DNA from: JADJNW01 sp964549655
GTDB lineage: Bacteria; Bacteroidota; Bacteroidia; Chitinophagales; Saprospiraceae
Reading direction: 5' to 3'
NCBI GenBank assembly: GCA_964549655.1
Contig: CAZJXN010000001.1
Span: 1 to 64,000 of the forward strand
Length of the DNA stretch: 64,000 nucleotides
Shown: positions 27,223 through 36,306 of the stretch, piece by piece
How the letters are laid out: every line of letters begins with the position of its first letter
How positions within the stretch are numbered: position 1 is the first letter of the stretch
Program-made: the position numbers and the translations under genes
The notes under the pieces: generated by a model
What the model saw: the letters and a program-made list of their open reading frames with translations, nothing else
Told to the model about the DNA's origin: nothing
Databases searched by the model: none

Positions 27223-30200
27223 TTATATAATACTTAGGAGTAAGAATCCGATGACCAGCAGTTGGCTTTGTATTGCTACGCGTTTTCTTCCGATTCTTTC
27301 AAACCAGACGTATAAAACCGGCAGCACCAATAAAGTAAGCAATGTTGCGGAAAGTAAACCGCCAATTACGACGGTTGCTAATGGTTTTTGTACTTCCGCG
27401 CCACTGCCGTGACTGAGCGCCATTGGCAAGAAACCGAGCGACGCAACCAACGCCGTCAACAGCACCGGACGAAGCCGGATGTGTGTGCCTTGCAATACAA
27501 TTTCTCTCAAGTCGGTCATCCCTTCTTTTTTCAAGCGATTAAATGCTGCAATCAAAACAATCCCGTTGAGTACCGCCACGCCAAATAATGCAATAAAACC
27601 AACGCCCGCCGAGATACTGAAAGGCATCCCGCGTATCCAAAGCGCATACACGCCGCCAATTGCCGATAGCGGAATAGCAGTGAAAATCAGCAAAGATTGC
27701 TTGACCGAACCAAAGGTGAAAAACAACAGAATAAAAATGAGCAACAAAGCAACGGGCACGGCGATGCTGAGTCGAGCGCGTGCCGCTTGCAGGTTTTCAA
27801 AAGTGCCGCCATAAGTTGGGTAGTAGCCCGTTTCAAATTTTACTTGGCTGCCTATTTTGGTTTGCATTTCCTGCACGATGCTTTCTACGTCTCTGCCGCG
27901 CACATTGAAGCCGACCGTGATTCTGCGTTTGGCGTCGTCGCGTTGGATTTGGTTGGGACCTATTTTAAATTCGATGGTCGCCAATTGCTCCAAAGGCACT
28001 TGATTACCATTTGGGGCGGTTACTGATAGGTTTTTGATGTCGTCTATACTTTGGCGATTTTCCCGCTCTAAACGGACGACCAAATCAAAACGTTTTTCAC
28101 CTTCAAATACCAAACCTGCCACTTCTCCAGCAAAACCAGTGCGAATGGCTTTGTTGATGTCTTCTACATTCAAACCAAATTGCGCAATTTTATCCCGATT
28201 GAATTGGATGACAATTTGTGGTAATCCGGTTACTTCTTCCACATACACGTCGGCTGCACCTTCCGTCTGGCGGGCGATGTCGCCTATCTGATCGGCGTAT
28301 TCGGCGAGTTTATTTAAATCTTCGCCATAGACTTTGATAACCACATCCTGCCTTGCGCCCGTCATCAATTCGTTGAAACGCATCTGAATGGGCTGTTGAA
28401 AACCAAAAGTGACACCTGGTATATACTGTTCTAACTTGACTTGCATTTTTTCTGCCAGTTCGACGCGGGTTTTGGCGCTCGTCCATTCCCTTTTATCTTT
28501 CAAAACCACAATCATATCGCAAGCCTCTACGGGCATCGGGTCGGTCGGAATTTCAGAAGAGCCAATTTTACCAATGACTTCTTTCACTTCCGGAAAATTT
28601 TCTAAGAGCACTTTTGCTCCTTTTTGAGCGGCTTCTACCGTTTGCGACAAGCTACTGCCCGTCATCACTCGGGTTTCTACTGCAAAATCCCCCTCATCCA
28701 AAGTCGGAATAAACTCTGCGCCCAAGAAACTAAATATGACGAGGCTACTGATAAAAAACAGCACAGCTACTGCTACAATGATGACTTTTCTTCGCAATGC
28801 AAAAAGGATAGCCGGACGGTAAATACGCTGGAAAAATTCCATAATGCGGTCGGAAATGTTGCGCTTGTATTCCGTTTTTTTACTCAAAAACAGCGCAGAC
28901 ATCATCGGCACATAAGTCAAGGAAAGAATAAATGCACCCAGAATTGCGAAGGAAACGGTTTGCGCCATCGGTTTGAACATTTTACCTTCGATGCCCACCA
29001 ACACGAGAATCGGCAGATACACAATCAAAATGATGAGTTCGCCAAAGGCGGCAGAAGTACGGATTCTGGAAGCCGAGTGATACACTTCTTCATCCATTTG
29101 TGCCTGCGTCAGCCTGCCTACCGGAAAGCGGTTGTTGATACCTCTGCCCGTAAGATGATGCAAAGTTGCTTCCACAATAATGATGGTGCCGTCTATAATT
29201 AAACCAAAGTCAATCGCGCCTAAACTCATCAAATTGCCACTCACGCCAAATAAATTCATCATCGAAATGGCGAACAACATGGACAGTGGAATCACCGACG
29301 CGACGACCAACCCTGCGCGAAGATTGCCAAGAAACAGTACCAACACGAAAATCACAATCAATGCCCCTTCCGCCAAGTTTTTCGTAACGGTACTAATCGC
29401 GTTATTTACCAGCTTGGTACGGTCTAAGAACGGCTCTATCACTACGCCTTCTGGGAGCGTTTTTTCAATCTGTACAATTCTTTCTTTCACATTGGCAATG
29501 ACTTTCGAGGAATTTGCGCCCTTCAACATCAATACCAAACCGCCTACTACTTCGCCTTCGGCGTTTCGAGTCATTGCACCATAACGGGTCGCCGAGCCAA
29601 ATTGCACCTTGCCCACATCGCGGATAAGCACTGGAATACCGTTGTCGTTAGTCGTTACTACAATATTTTCAATATCCCCCAGACTACCAATTAAGCCTTC
29701 ACTCCGAACAAAATACGCATTTGGTTTTTTATCAATATACGCGCCACCGGTGTTCTGATTATTTTTTTCTAAAGCCGTAAAAACGTCATTGATACTGATG
29801 TTCATGCTGCGCAATTTGTCGGGATTCAGGGCAATTTCGTATTGCTTCAAATACCCGCCAAAACTACTCACATCCGCAATGCCTTCTACACCAAGCAATT
29901 GGCGGCGCACAATCCAGTCCTGAATCGTCCGCAATTCCATCGCCGGATATTTTTCATCGTAGCCTTTTTTAGTGTGAATGACGTACTGATAAATTTCGCC
30001 CAGCCCCGTTGTAACAGGTGCCATGCCGGGCGTGCCCATGCCTGCCGGAATTTGCGAACTGGCTTCCACGAGTCGCTCACTCACTTGCTGCCTTGCCCAA
30101 TACACATCCACATTATCCTTGAATACGATCGTCACCACTGACAAACCGAAGCGGCTAAATGACCGGACTTCTTCAATTTCTGGAATGGTCGCCATCGTTT

Positions 30201-30411
30201 GTTCCACTGGGAAAGTGACAAAACGCTCGATGTCTTCTGCGCCATTGCTCGGCGAAGTGGTAATAATTTGTACCTGATTATTGGTGATATCCGGCACAGC
30301 ATCAATGGGAAGTTGCTGCACAGAGTAAACGCCCCACGCTATCAGCGCTAATACCATTAGCCCGATAAGCAATTTATTTTTTATAGAAAAATAAATAACT
30401 CTATCCAACAT
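27223..30411 (-). CDS. Heavy-metal RND efflux pump (CzcA/CusA family)
   Basis: A 1062-aa inner-membrane proton/metal antiporter. It starts LDRVIYFSIKNKLLIGLM; DAVPDITNNQVQI, RFVTFPVEQTMATIPEIEEVRS and the TM4 motif DFGLIIDGTIIIVEA identify the HME-RND group. Periplasmic loops and 12 helices are complete to LPVLYVWFE. An extra hydrophobic tail (LLVIGFLLLSII) then stops abruptly. In many Bacteroidota this helix leads into a fused TolC-like domain, which is absent here. The substrate may be Cu/Ag or Co/Zn/Cd. The upstream DUF6660 gene is its usual companion. Confidence 0.93.
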   Translation of the reverse strand: MLDRVIYFSIKNKLLIGLMVLALIAWGVYSVQQLPIDAVPDITNNQVQIITTSPSNGAEDIERFVTFPVEQTMATIPEIEEVRSFSRFGLSVVTIVFKDNVDVYWARQQVSERLVEASSQIPAGMGTPGMAPVTTGLGEIYQYVIHTKKGYDEKYPAMELRTIQDWIVRRQLLGVEGIADVSSFGGYLKQYEIALNPDKLRSMNISINDVFTALEKNNQNTGGAYIDKKPNAYFVRSEGLIGSLGDIENIVVTTNDNGIPVLIRDVGKVQFGSATRYGAMTRNAEGEVVGGLVLMLKGANSSKVIANVKERIVQIEKTLPEGVVIEPFLDRTKLVNNAISTVTKNLAEGALIVIFVLVLFLGNLRAGLVVASVIPLSMLFAISMMNLFGVSGNLMSLGAIDFGLIIDGTIIIVEATLHHLTGRGINNRFPVGRLTQAQMDEEVYHSASRIRTSAAFGELIILIVYLPILVLVGIEGKMFKPMAQTVSFAILGAFILSLTYVPMMSALFLSKKTEYKRNISDRIMEFFQRIYRPAILFALRRKVIIVAVAVLFFISSLVIFSFLGAEFIPTLDEGDFAVETRVMTGSSLSQTVEAAQKGAKVLLENFPEVKEVIGKIGSSEIPTDPMPVEACDMIVVLKDKREWTSAKTRVELAEKMQVKLEQYIPGVTFGFQQPIQMRFNELMTGARQDVVIKVYGEDLNKLAEYADQIGDIARQTEGAADVYVEEVTGLPQIVIQFNRDKIAQFGLNVEDINKAIRTGFAGEVAGLVFEGEKRFDLVVRLERENRQSIDDIKNLSVTAPNGNQVPLEQLATIEFKIGPNQIQRDDAKRRITVGFNVRGRDVESIVQEMQTKIGSQVKFETGYYPTYGGTFENLQAARARLSIAVPVALLLIFILLFFTFGSVKQSLLIFTAIPLSAIGGVYALWIRGMPFSISAGVGFIALFGVAVLNGIVLIAAFNRLKKEGMTDLREIVLQGTHIRLRPVLLTALVASLGFLPMALSHGSGAEVQKPLATVVIGGLLSATLLTLLVLPVLYVWFERIGRKRVAIQSQLLVIGFLLLSII

Positions 30412-30511
30412 GATTCATTCGGATTAAAAAGACAAAATAAAAATCGGACTTATACAACAAGTGTTACCTGCTGTTTAAGCCATTTGAATTGTTAAAAAAC
30501 AATAATCCGAA

Positions 30512-30838
30512 CTAAGCAATGGGTGGACGAAAAAGGGAAGCGATGTGGGAAGACGATTCTAAAGTATTAAAAGCAAAAAAGCGGTTTTTGTAAGAGAAAA
30601 CAGGAAATGCTACTTGGAAAGCGGAACTTCTTCCAGTAAAAGTGACCGAGCCGCAGCAAGCGCATTGGCAAAGCGGAGAACACAAATCGTCGCAATCAGA
30701 ATGATTATCGGTAGCGGTGGAAGCAGTCAGCGTGGCATTTTCAATAGAGGCATCCCTGTGACCATGCGCCGTATCCGAACATGGGATGCAGCTAATCACG
30801 AAGATATAAATGCTTAATATGTAAAGTAAGGTTTTCAC
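30512..30838 (-). CDS. DUF6660-like Cys/His-rich small protein
   Basis: A 108-aa protein with an N-terminal signal and a lipoprotein-like Cys (FVISCIPC). The middle has a Cys cluster CDDLCSPLCQCACCG (about 49-63) preceded by His residues, a likely metal-binding patch. Proteins of this type lie directly upstream of CzcA/CusA pumps in Bacteroidota (DUF6660), and the arrangement is the same here. A role as periplasmic metal sensor or chaperone is inference. About 100 bp separates it from the pump. Confidence 0.75.
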   Translation of the reverse strand: MKTLLYILSIYIFVISCIPCSDTAHGHRDASIENATLTASTATDNHSDCDDLCSPLCQCACCGSVTFTGRSSAFQVAFPVFSYKNRFFAFNTLESSSHIASLFRPPIA

Positions 30839-30975
30839 TCAAATGCAAATATAGATGGAAACATTGTATTTATATAATTGTTTCACACTTGTTTTTAAAA
30901 ATAACGGGCAATGCCAAACTGAAAACCAGCAGACAAGCCGTAAGATGTATTTAAAAAAGACACTTTTTATTCTTT

Positions 30976-31434
30976 TTATATCGCATCTAAAATCTGTTGT
31001 AATGTTTTTGAATTCAAGAAAGAATTATACTGAAAAATGATTTCATTATCTTTATTTAAAATGCAGAGCATGGGATACGATAATTGTCCGTCCATGGTTC
31101 CCAATGCTTCCGCGAGTTCGTGTACGCCAGTGTTGTTGCCGCTTGGTTGGTAATAAAAAGTGCGCCCTTGAAATGTAATAGCGCGTTTTTCTTCGCCATT
31201 AAAATCTACAAAGTAAAAATATTTATTTAGTTTTTTTATGATTTGTTCGTTTTGGAGCGTCGTATTCTTCATGTTTTGGCAATATTTGCACCAATCGGTA
31301 TGAATAAATATAACAACAGGTCGGGTTTCCGATTGGTACAAACTGTCTATTTGCTCGAAAGTGTAATGATTCAGTGACTGTGCAAACCCAGTGAGGGATT
31401 TCATTAAAATAAGGATGCAAAGGAAGTATTTCAT
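30976..31434 (-). CDS. Exported thioredoxin-fold protein
   Basis: A 152-aa protein with a signal peptide (LTGFAQ) and a thioredoxin fold. The active site C-K-Y-C (Cys49, Cys52) is in IFIHTDWCKYCQNM; LSYPMLCILNK supplies the cis-Pro loop. It resembles DUF255/thioredoxin_7-like periplasmic proteins that keep metal ligands or Cys residues reduced. Its place between a TonB receptor and the Cys-rich DUF6660 gene suggests service to this metal cluster. Confidence 0.85.
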   Translation of the reverse strand: MKYFLCILILMKSLTGFAQSLNHYTFEQIDSLYQSETRPVVIFIHTDWCKYCQNMKNTTLQNEQIIKKLNKYFYFVDFNGEEKRAITFQGRTFYYQPSGNNTGVHELAEALGTMDGQLSYPMLCILNKDNEIIFQYNSFLNSKTLQQILDAI

Positions 31435-31497
31435 GTCAATACGAATGGGTGCAAGATTTGCTAAATTTCAAAAATTTAGTAAATCTATGTCTTGTTA

Positions 31498-33789
31498 TCA
31501 TTTAACCGTTAATCGCACGCCCAGAAATCCGCGAATGCCTTGATTAGGACCATACACATAAGTCGGGTCGAAGGTGAGCGCATACGGATTATCGGGCGTT
31601 GCAATAACTTGTCCGTTATTATCAAACTGTACGTTTTTATCAAAAGGGTCTTCGCTGCGGGCGATGATGAAAGGATTGCCGCGATTGGGTGTCCAATTCA
31701 ACAAATTTTTTACGCCGCTGTAAATTTCTATATTTTTTAAACCGTTGAAAGTCAATTGAATATTCTGAATACTCCAAGTAGGAGAATTGGGCTGGCGAGG
31801 GTCGGAGTCGCCGAGCAAAGGCAAGCGCATCGGACCGTACAAATTGCCGGTGTAATCAATCGTACATTTCGATTTTGGAATGGTGTAAGAAATTGCCCAA
31901 GTGCCGGTAAAACGTTCAGTCAGAATTTGTCGTTGTTTTTCGCCTTTTTCATAATTGGAGACATCCATAAGTGTAGCGCCTACCAAAAATTTCAAGCCAT
32001 TGGCAAATGCCAAATCTACGTTCGTACTCACGCCCGTTGTCACGGCGTAGCCATCCAAGTTATCATATATAATTTGATTTGTATTCGTTTCGTAATCTGG
32101 AAAAATAATATTGGTGAAATAAGTGTACCAAGCCGTTGCGTCAAAACCAATAAAACCACCATTGCCAATATAAATCTTTTTGATATAATTCAAATTAACA
32201 TTATAAGATTGCTCTGGTTTGAGTTCGTTTTTTACAATAATTTCGCGTGCGCCTGTAAGTGCGGCGTGCTCTTCGGTAAACAAATTCACGACTCGAAAGC
32301 CCGTACCTGCGTTCAAGCGAAGAATATCGTTTTTGCTAATGCTCCATTTATACGCAAATCGAGGGGTGAAAATATTGCCATGCACACTGTTGTAATCATA
32401 GCGCAAACCCAGCAGCAGCTTGTGTTTTGGGTTCAACGTAATTTCATCTTGTAAAAAAACGCCGGGCAACCAGATTTCATCGGGATTATTTAGTGGGTTA
32501 TTTACTTCGCCGCCAGTAGCCGGGGTATTGTCATCATAAAAAGTGTAACGCAAAGCCGTGCCGACCAGCAAATCATGATTGCGCAGCGTTTTATCCCAAG
32601 TCAATTGCCCAAAACCAATGCGTTGTTTGGCGAGGTAAGCCGTATTGCCATACACCGAATTTTGGTCGTGGTCATTATAAGAAAAAGAAAGGAGTAACTT
32701 CTCCACGGTTGGCAGTTGGTAGCTGCCGATGAATTCCCAACGTTTGGTATAAATACTTTCGCCATAAATTTCGTTGCCGCCCCGAAATGACTCGTTCCAG
32801 CGCGTATCGCCGCCCCAGCGATTTTCATAAAAATACCGTCCTGCCAACGTAAACAAGCGGTTATTTTTCCGTGCAATATTCCATTTTTGAAAAACCGAGA
32901 CGCGCTCTTGCAGCGTTACATCTGTAAAATTATCTTTATTATTATCGATGACATTATCATAATTAAAATAATTTGCACCCGTCAGCACTGATATTTTCTC
33001 CCCTGCATTAAATTTTACCCCTAAATCCACATTGAATTCTTGCCAACTCGTAGAAAAAATATCAACCGCAAGCAATGGCGCATTTTGCGGACGCTTGGTA
33101 ATAATGTTAATTAGACCGCCCACCGCCTCGCTCCCATACAAAGAAGATGCCGGACCTTTTACAATCTCGATGCGCTCCACAATTGAATTGGGAATGCCTG
33201 ACAAGCCGTACACCGTGGACAAACTACTCACAATTGGCATCCCGTCAATCAAAATCATCGTGTAAGGACCTTCCAAACCATTGATGTGGATGTCGCCGGT
33301 GTTGCACACGTTGCAATTGAGTTGCGGGCGCACGCCGTTCACATTTTGCAAGGCATCAAAAATATTAGGAGTCGGATTTTTTCTAAAAAAGACAGGGCTG
33401 TAAACCTCTACAGGCACGGGGCTTTCCAAGCGATTTACTTCTTTGAGCGTACCAGTCACCACCACTTCATTCAGCATAGCCATGTTTTCTTCCAGATTTA
33501 AAATACCTAAGTGTAATGGTGCGTCCGCTTGAATCGCTATTTTCTGTGTAAAGGTTTGAAAACCAAGTATCGAAGCTATCAATTCATACGAACCGGGTGG
33601 CACATTCGAAATTGTAAAATTGCCGAGAGAATCCGTAGAAGCACCGTGCGGCGTACCTTTCAGCATCACATTTGCCAACTCTAAAGGTTGGTCATTTGTA
33701 AATACTTGCCCCTGCACGCCGCTCGTTTGCGCTTGTGTAGAATAACTGATTAAAAACCATGAAAACAAGAGTATAAGTTGATTTTTCAT
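31498..33789 (-). CDS. TonB-dependent receptor with CarboxypepD_reg domain
   Basis: A 763-aa outer-membrane receptor. Signal peptide (MKNQLILLFSW...TQAQ), CarboxypepD_reg-like domain (VQGQVFTNDQPLELANVMLKG, ~25-105), plug (NCNVCNTGDIHINGLEGPYT, IDGMPIVSS, VKGPASSLYGSEAVGG) and a 22-strand barrel ending FLGVRLTVK. The plug Cys pair in NCNVCN is seen in receptors next to metal efflux or copper loci. Upstream in-frame ATGs at 33807 and 33813 are possible; 33789 starts cleanly at the signal. The ligand is unknown, perhaps a metal complex. Confidence 0.93.
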   Translation of the reverse strand: MKNQLILLFSWFLISYSTQAQTSGVQGQVFTNDQPLELANVMLKGTPHGASTDSLGNFTISNVPPGSYELIASILGFQTFTQKIAIQADAPLHLGILNLEENMAMLNEVVVTGTLKEVNRLESPVPVEVYSPVFFRKNPTPNIFDALQNVNGVRPQLNCNVCNTGDIHINGLEGPYTMILIDGMPIVSSLSTVYGLSGIPNSIVERIEIVKGPASSLYGSEAVGGLINIITKRPQNAPLLAVDIFSTSWQEFNVDLGVKFNAGEKISVLTGANYFNYDNVIDNNKDNFTDVTLQERVSVFQKWNIARKNNRLFTLAGRYFYENRWGGDTRWNESFRGGNEIYGESIYTKRWEFIGSYQLPTVEKLLLSFSYNDHDQNSVYGNTAYLAKQRIGFGQLTWDKTLRNHDLLVGTALRYTFYDDNTPATGGEVNNPLNNPDEIWLPGVFLQDEITLNPKHKLLLGLRYDYNSVHGNIFTPRFAYKWSISKNDILRLNAGTGFRVVNLFTEEHAALTGAREIIVKNELKPEQSYNVNLNYIKKIYIGNGGFIGFDATAWYTYFTNIIFPDYETNTNQIIYDNLDGYAVTTGVSTNVDLAFANGLKFLVGATLMDVSNYEKGEKQRQILTERFTGTWAISYTIPKSKCTIDYTGNLYGPMRLPLLGDSDPRQPNSPTWSIQNIQLTFNGLKNIEIYSGVKNLLNWTPNRGNPFIIARSEDPFDKNVQFDNNGQVIATPDNPYALTFDPTYVYGPNQGIRGFLGVRLTVK

Positions 33790-34174
33790 ATTCGATACAT
33801 TTTTCATTTCCACAAAGCTACAAATATTTTTAGGTTAGTCGAAATTTATTTTTAATAAAAAACAACTACTAATGAAATTGTTCACGCGTCCATCTTTTTG
33901 CAAAGTGGAAAAAGAGGCTTAAACAATTTAAAATAGTACTACAGGAATTTGAAGCAGAGAAGGCAGTAAAAATGCGGATATTGAAGAATCAGAAAGCCAA
34001 CAAAAGAGGAAAGAAGATATTTTGTGGAACGATTTTGAGGCATAAACTTGCCCCCGAGCAGAAAAAGGATTTGTTTTGCGCCCTTAGTTTACTAATACAC
34101 ATTTACCTGTGCCGACTGCTTGCGAAAGCGCACCGGCACAGGTTTTTTGTTTTCGTACTTACTCAATCGAGTGA
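33790..34174. other. Gap before the rhodopsin locus with an orphan plus-strand terminator
   Basis: Apart from the hairpin at 34105-34143 I see no strong feature. A plus-strand 68-codon frame (33972-34178) runs through the hairpin and is basic and low in complexity; it is unlikely to be a gene. The region could encode a small plus-strand RNA ending at the hairpin. Confidence 0.4.
34105..34149 (+). terminator. Strong intrinsic terminator on the strand opposite to rhodopsin
   Basis: ACCTGTGCCG (34105-34114) pairs perfectly with CGGCACAGGT (34134-34143), with an inner GCGAAAGC-like tetraloop stem, and TTTTTTG follows on the plus strand. The minus side lacks a U-tract. The nearest genes on both sides are on the minus strand, so either it works weakly for rhodopsin mRNA or it ends an unannotated plus-strand RNA. 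Confidence 0.65.
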
Positions 34175-34921
34175 TTAAGCCAATACTGCTTTGGACGATC
34201 TAGCAATTGCTAAGCTATAAATTACCAAGCCGAACCCGATTTTGTTTACCGCATCACCAATGTTGTAGATGATGTCCAGTGCGCTCAATGGCAATATGCC
34301 CGATAGCAAGCCACCTTCAATCGCCATGTAGCCAATTGGGTAAATTGCCCAACCTGCAAAAATGAACCAACCCAAAGTTTTTACAGCGGTGAGAAGGAAC
34401 TGATCGTTGGAGCCGGCAGCCATTTTACGAACCGAACCGAACCATACTTCATAACCAATCAAAACGTAGCCAATCGTAGAGATAGCACCCCAAATTGGAG
34501 ATTGCGAACGGAACACCGTTTCACCAAGGTAGCCAGCCACCAACATAAGTAAAGAATAAGCAATCATTTTCCACAGCAAGCCTTTGCTCGCGCCGTAAGG
34601 CTTCAAAATCAAGTAAAACTCTACGCACATCAGCGGCACTGTCAGTATCCAGTCAATGTAGCGGAGTTCAGTTGGAGAAACGCCATTCTCTGCCCAGAAG
34701 TTACGCATATAGAAGTAGTGTACGGCTGCAATACCAGTAATCAAGCCTGATACCAGCATCGAGTCTTTCCACTTGCCTTCTACGCGCGTCATCTGCACGA
34801 AGAAAAATACGGTGGAGGCGAGCATCGCCATAGAGCCGATAAAAAATGTAAAGCCAACGTAGTCACCCGACTTCAAATTGGCTAAAAGAAGTGGTTCAAA
34901 GTTTAATAATACACTCATCAT
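34175..34921 (-). CDS. Proton-pumping rhodopsin (proteorhodopsin/xanthorhodopsin-like)
   Basis: A 248-aa seven-helix retinal protein. Helix C RYIDWILTVPLMCVE gives Asp90, Thr94, Glu101 = the DTE motif of outward H+ pumps (GPR 97/101/108). The retinal Lys227 and Asp223 are in GDAVNKIGFG; His68 matches GPR His75. Met98 sits at the GPR-105 tuning site, indicating green absorption. Gly145 aligns with GPR Phe152, the position that is Gly in carotenoid-binding xanthorhodopsin. The start at 34921 is preferred, as the longer frame is AT-rich leader. It is 53 bp after blh. Confidence 0.95.
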   Translation of the reverse strand: MMSVLLNFEPLLLANLKSGDYVGFTFFIGSMAMLASTVFFFVQMTRVEGKWKDSMLVSGLITGIAAVHYFYMRNFWAENGVSPTELRYIDWILTVPLMCVEFYLILKPYGASKGLLWKMIAYSLLMLVAGYLGETVFRSQSPIWGAISTIGYVLIGYEVWFGSVRKMAAGSNDQFLLTAVKTLGWFIFAGWAIYPIGYMAIEGGLLSGILPLSALDIIYNIGDAVNKIGFGLVIYSLAIARSSKAVLA

Positions 34922-34974
34922 TATGAATTTTATGATAATTAAATAATAATAATTTACATTTTTGAATAAAATAT

Positions 34975-35940
34975 TTAACAAATATTTACAGTCTGAATTT
35001 TAGTCACCTCCAACTGCTCCTTTTTTTCTTCATACAGCAAATCAATTAATAAAATGTGCGGAAGCGTTACAATAGAAATAAAAATAAATAACATACCAAT
35101 ATTAAGTGGTAAGCCTAAATTATAACTTAGCCCTAAAAAGCAGCCAAGTGCAGCAATAGCAACCAGGGTAAATGGAAGCATTTGTAAGCAAAATTGCTTC
35201 CAAGTGTAGCGATAAATATGCGTTTGAAAAAAGGTAAACTGGTCTAATAAAGAACCTGCGGAATGCCAAAACACGAAGTAAACGGTGAATCCTAATAATA
35301 AGGGAAGATTTATAAATACAAGTCCTAACAATACTAAATTGAGTATTTCATTTATTAATTGATTGCTCGAAATTGTATTTTTATTCCATAAGTGAATAGA
35401 AAACCAAATATTTAAAACAAATAGACCGACACATATACTCTTACACCAAATCTGTGATAAAAAAACAGAAGGAGTACTTGTAATGTCACTTATAATGACC
35501 GAAGTTGTATCATAATGCCATAATAGCGGAACAAAAAGTACAAAACTTCCCCAATTTAGGTAACTGAGCGTACCCACTATTTTATTAGAAAAGACGATGT
35601 GATTCCAATTGGACTGCCCGAAGTGATAGATCGAAATGATTAAAAAAATTCCTAATGCCAGTGTTGGCAGCAGCCACCACATGATGCCATAAACTATTAT
35701 AAGTGCGATGTAATAGAAATAAAATTGCTTCAATCCCTGTGCGCCCAAAAACGAGCGGGACAGTTTGACAAAAATAAGATGGTCGGTAGCGCCATGCGGA
35801 ATGCCTAATACTACAATCATGGCTGCTGCGATGAAAACCTCATAACCAACCAATAAATGAGAAAACCCAACCCCTATCAATAGGGCTAAAAGGGTAATGC
35901 CTTGCGTGATTCTATAAAAAATAGGGTGCTTCGCCGTCAT
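34975..35940 (-). CDS. blh: Beta-carotene 15,15'-dioxygenase, Brp/Blh family
   Basis: A 321-aa inner-membrane enzyme that splits beta-carotene into two retinal molecules. Conserved His blocks typical of Brp/Blh are seen in order: GIPHGATDHLI, IYHFGQSNW, FWHSAGSLLDQ and LPHILLIDLLYE, with about eight helices. It lies directly upstream of the rhodopsin gene on the same strand, so chromophore and apoprotein can be made together. No carotenoid genes (crtEBIY) are in the window, so beta-carotene must come from elsewhere. Confidence 0.94.
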   Translation of the reverse strand: MTAKHPIFYRITQGITLLALLIGVGFSHLLVGYEVFIAAAMIVVLGIPHGATDHLIFVKLSRSFLGAQGLKQFYFYYIALIIVYGIMWWLLPTLALGIFLIISIYHFGQSNWNHIVFSNKIVGTLSYLNWGSFVLFVPLLWHYDTTSVIISDITSTPSVFLSQIWCKSICVGLFVLNIWFSIHLWNKNTISSNQLINEILNLVLLGLVFINLPLLLGFTVYFVFWHSAGSLLDQFTFFQTHIYRYTWKQFCLQMLPFTLVAIAALGCFLGLSYNLGLPLNIGMLFIFISIVTLPHILLIDLLYEEKKEQLEVTKIQTVNIC

Positions 35941-36306
35941 TCTGTTTTGTGTTCATACAAAATCAAATGATACAAATGCTTCATTTAATCTTTTGAGGAT
36001 ACTGCTCAAGGGAATGAAAAAGAAAGATTGGACTGGTAAAAAAGGAGACGTGAAAATTTTACACAGCAGCACACGCTGCTGAAATAACTTTACATGAAAG
36101 CTATTTAAAACTGTAAAATTAAATATTGTCCGTTTACCAATGCACATTGTCAGACAGTGACGTTTAATCAAAATGAAATTTTATGGTAGCCACCTTTTCG
36201 CCTGTTATTAAAATCAGAAACAAGACAATCAGAAAGGAAAGTTGTTCAGGGAATTGTTTAATTTTTCGTCGAAATGTTGAAAAAGCAATTTTATTTGGAA
36301 ATAAAA
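35941..36306. other. Upstream region of the blh-rhodopsin pair
   Basis: The region is AT-rich without a supported ORF. One hairpin, CAGCAGC-ACAC-GCTGCTG at 36064-36081, has a 7-bp stem; on the minus strand GTGTAAAATTTTC follows, so it may end the upstream fadJ-like transcript or lie in the blh leader. No clear promoter can be fixed. Confidence 0.4.

Noticed and set aside
28624..29202. Plus-strand ORF of 192 codons
   Set aside because: Antisense to the RND pump within its well conserved membrane part.
31756..32454. Plus-strand ORF of 232 codons
   Set aside because: It lies entirely inside the TonB receptor gene on the other strand, and its translation is rich in Arg, His and Ile without family motifs.
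33972..34178. Plus-strand ORF of 68 codons ahead of rhodopsin
   Set aside because: It runs through a perfect terminator stem and has no family resemblance.
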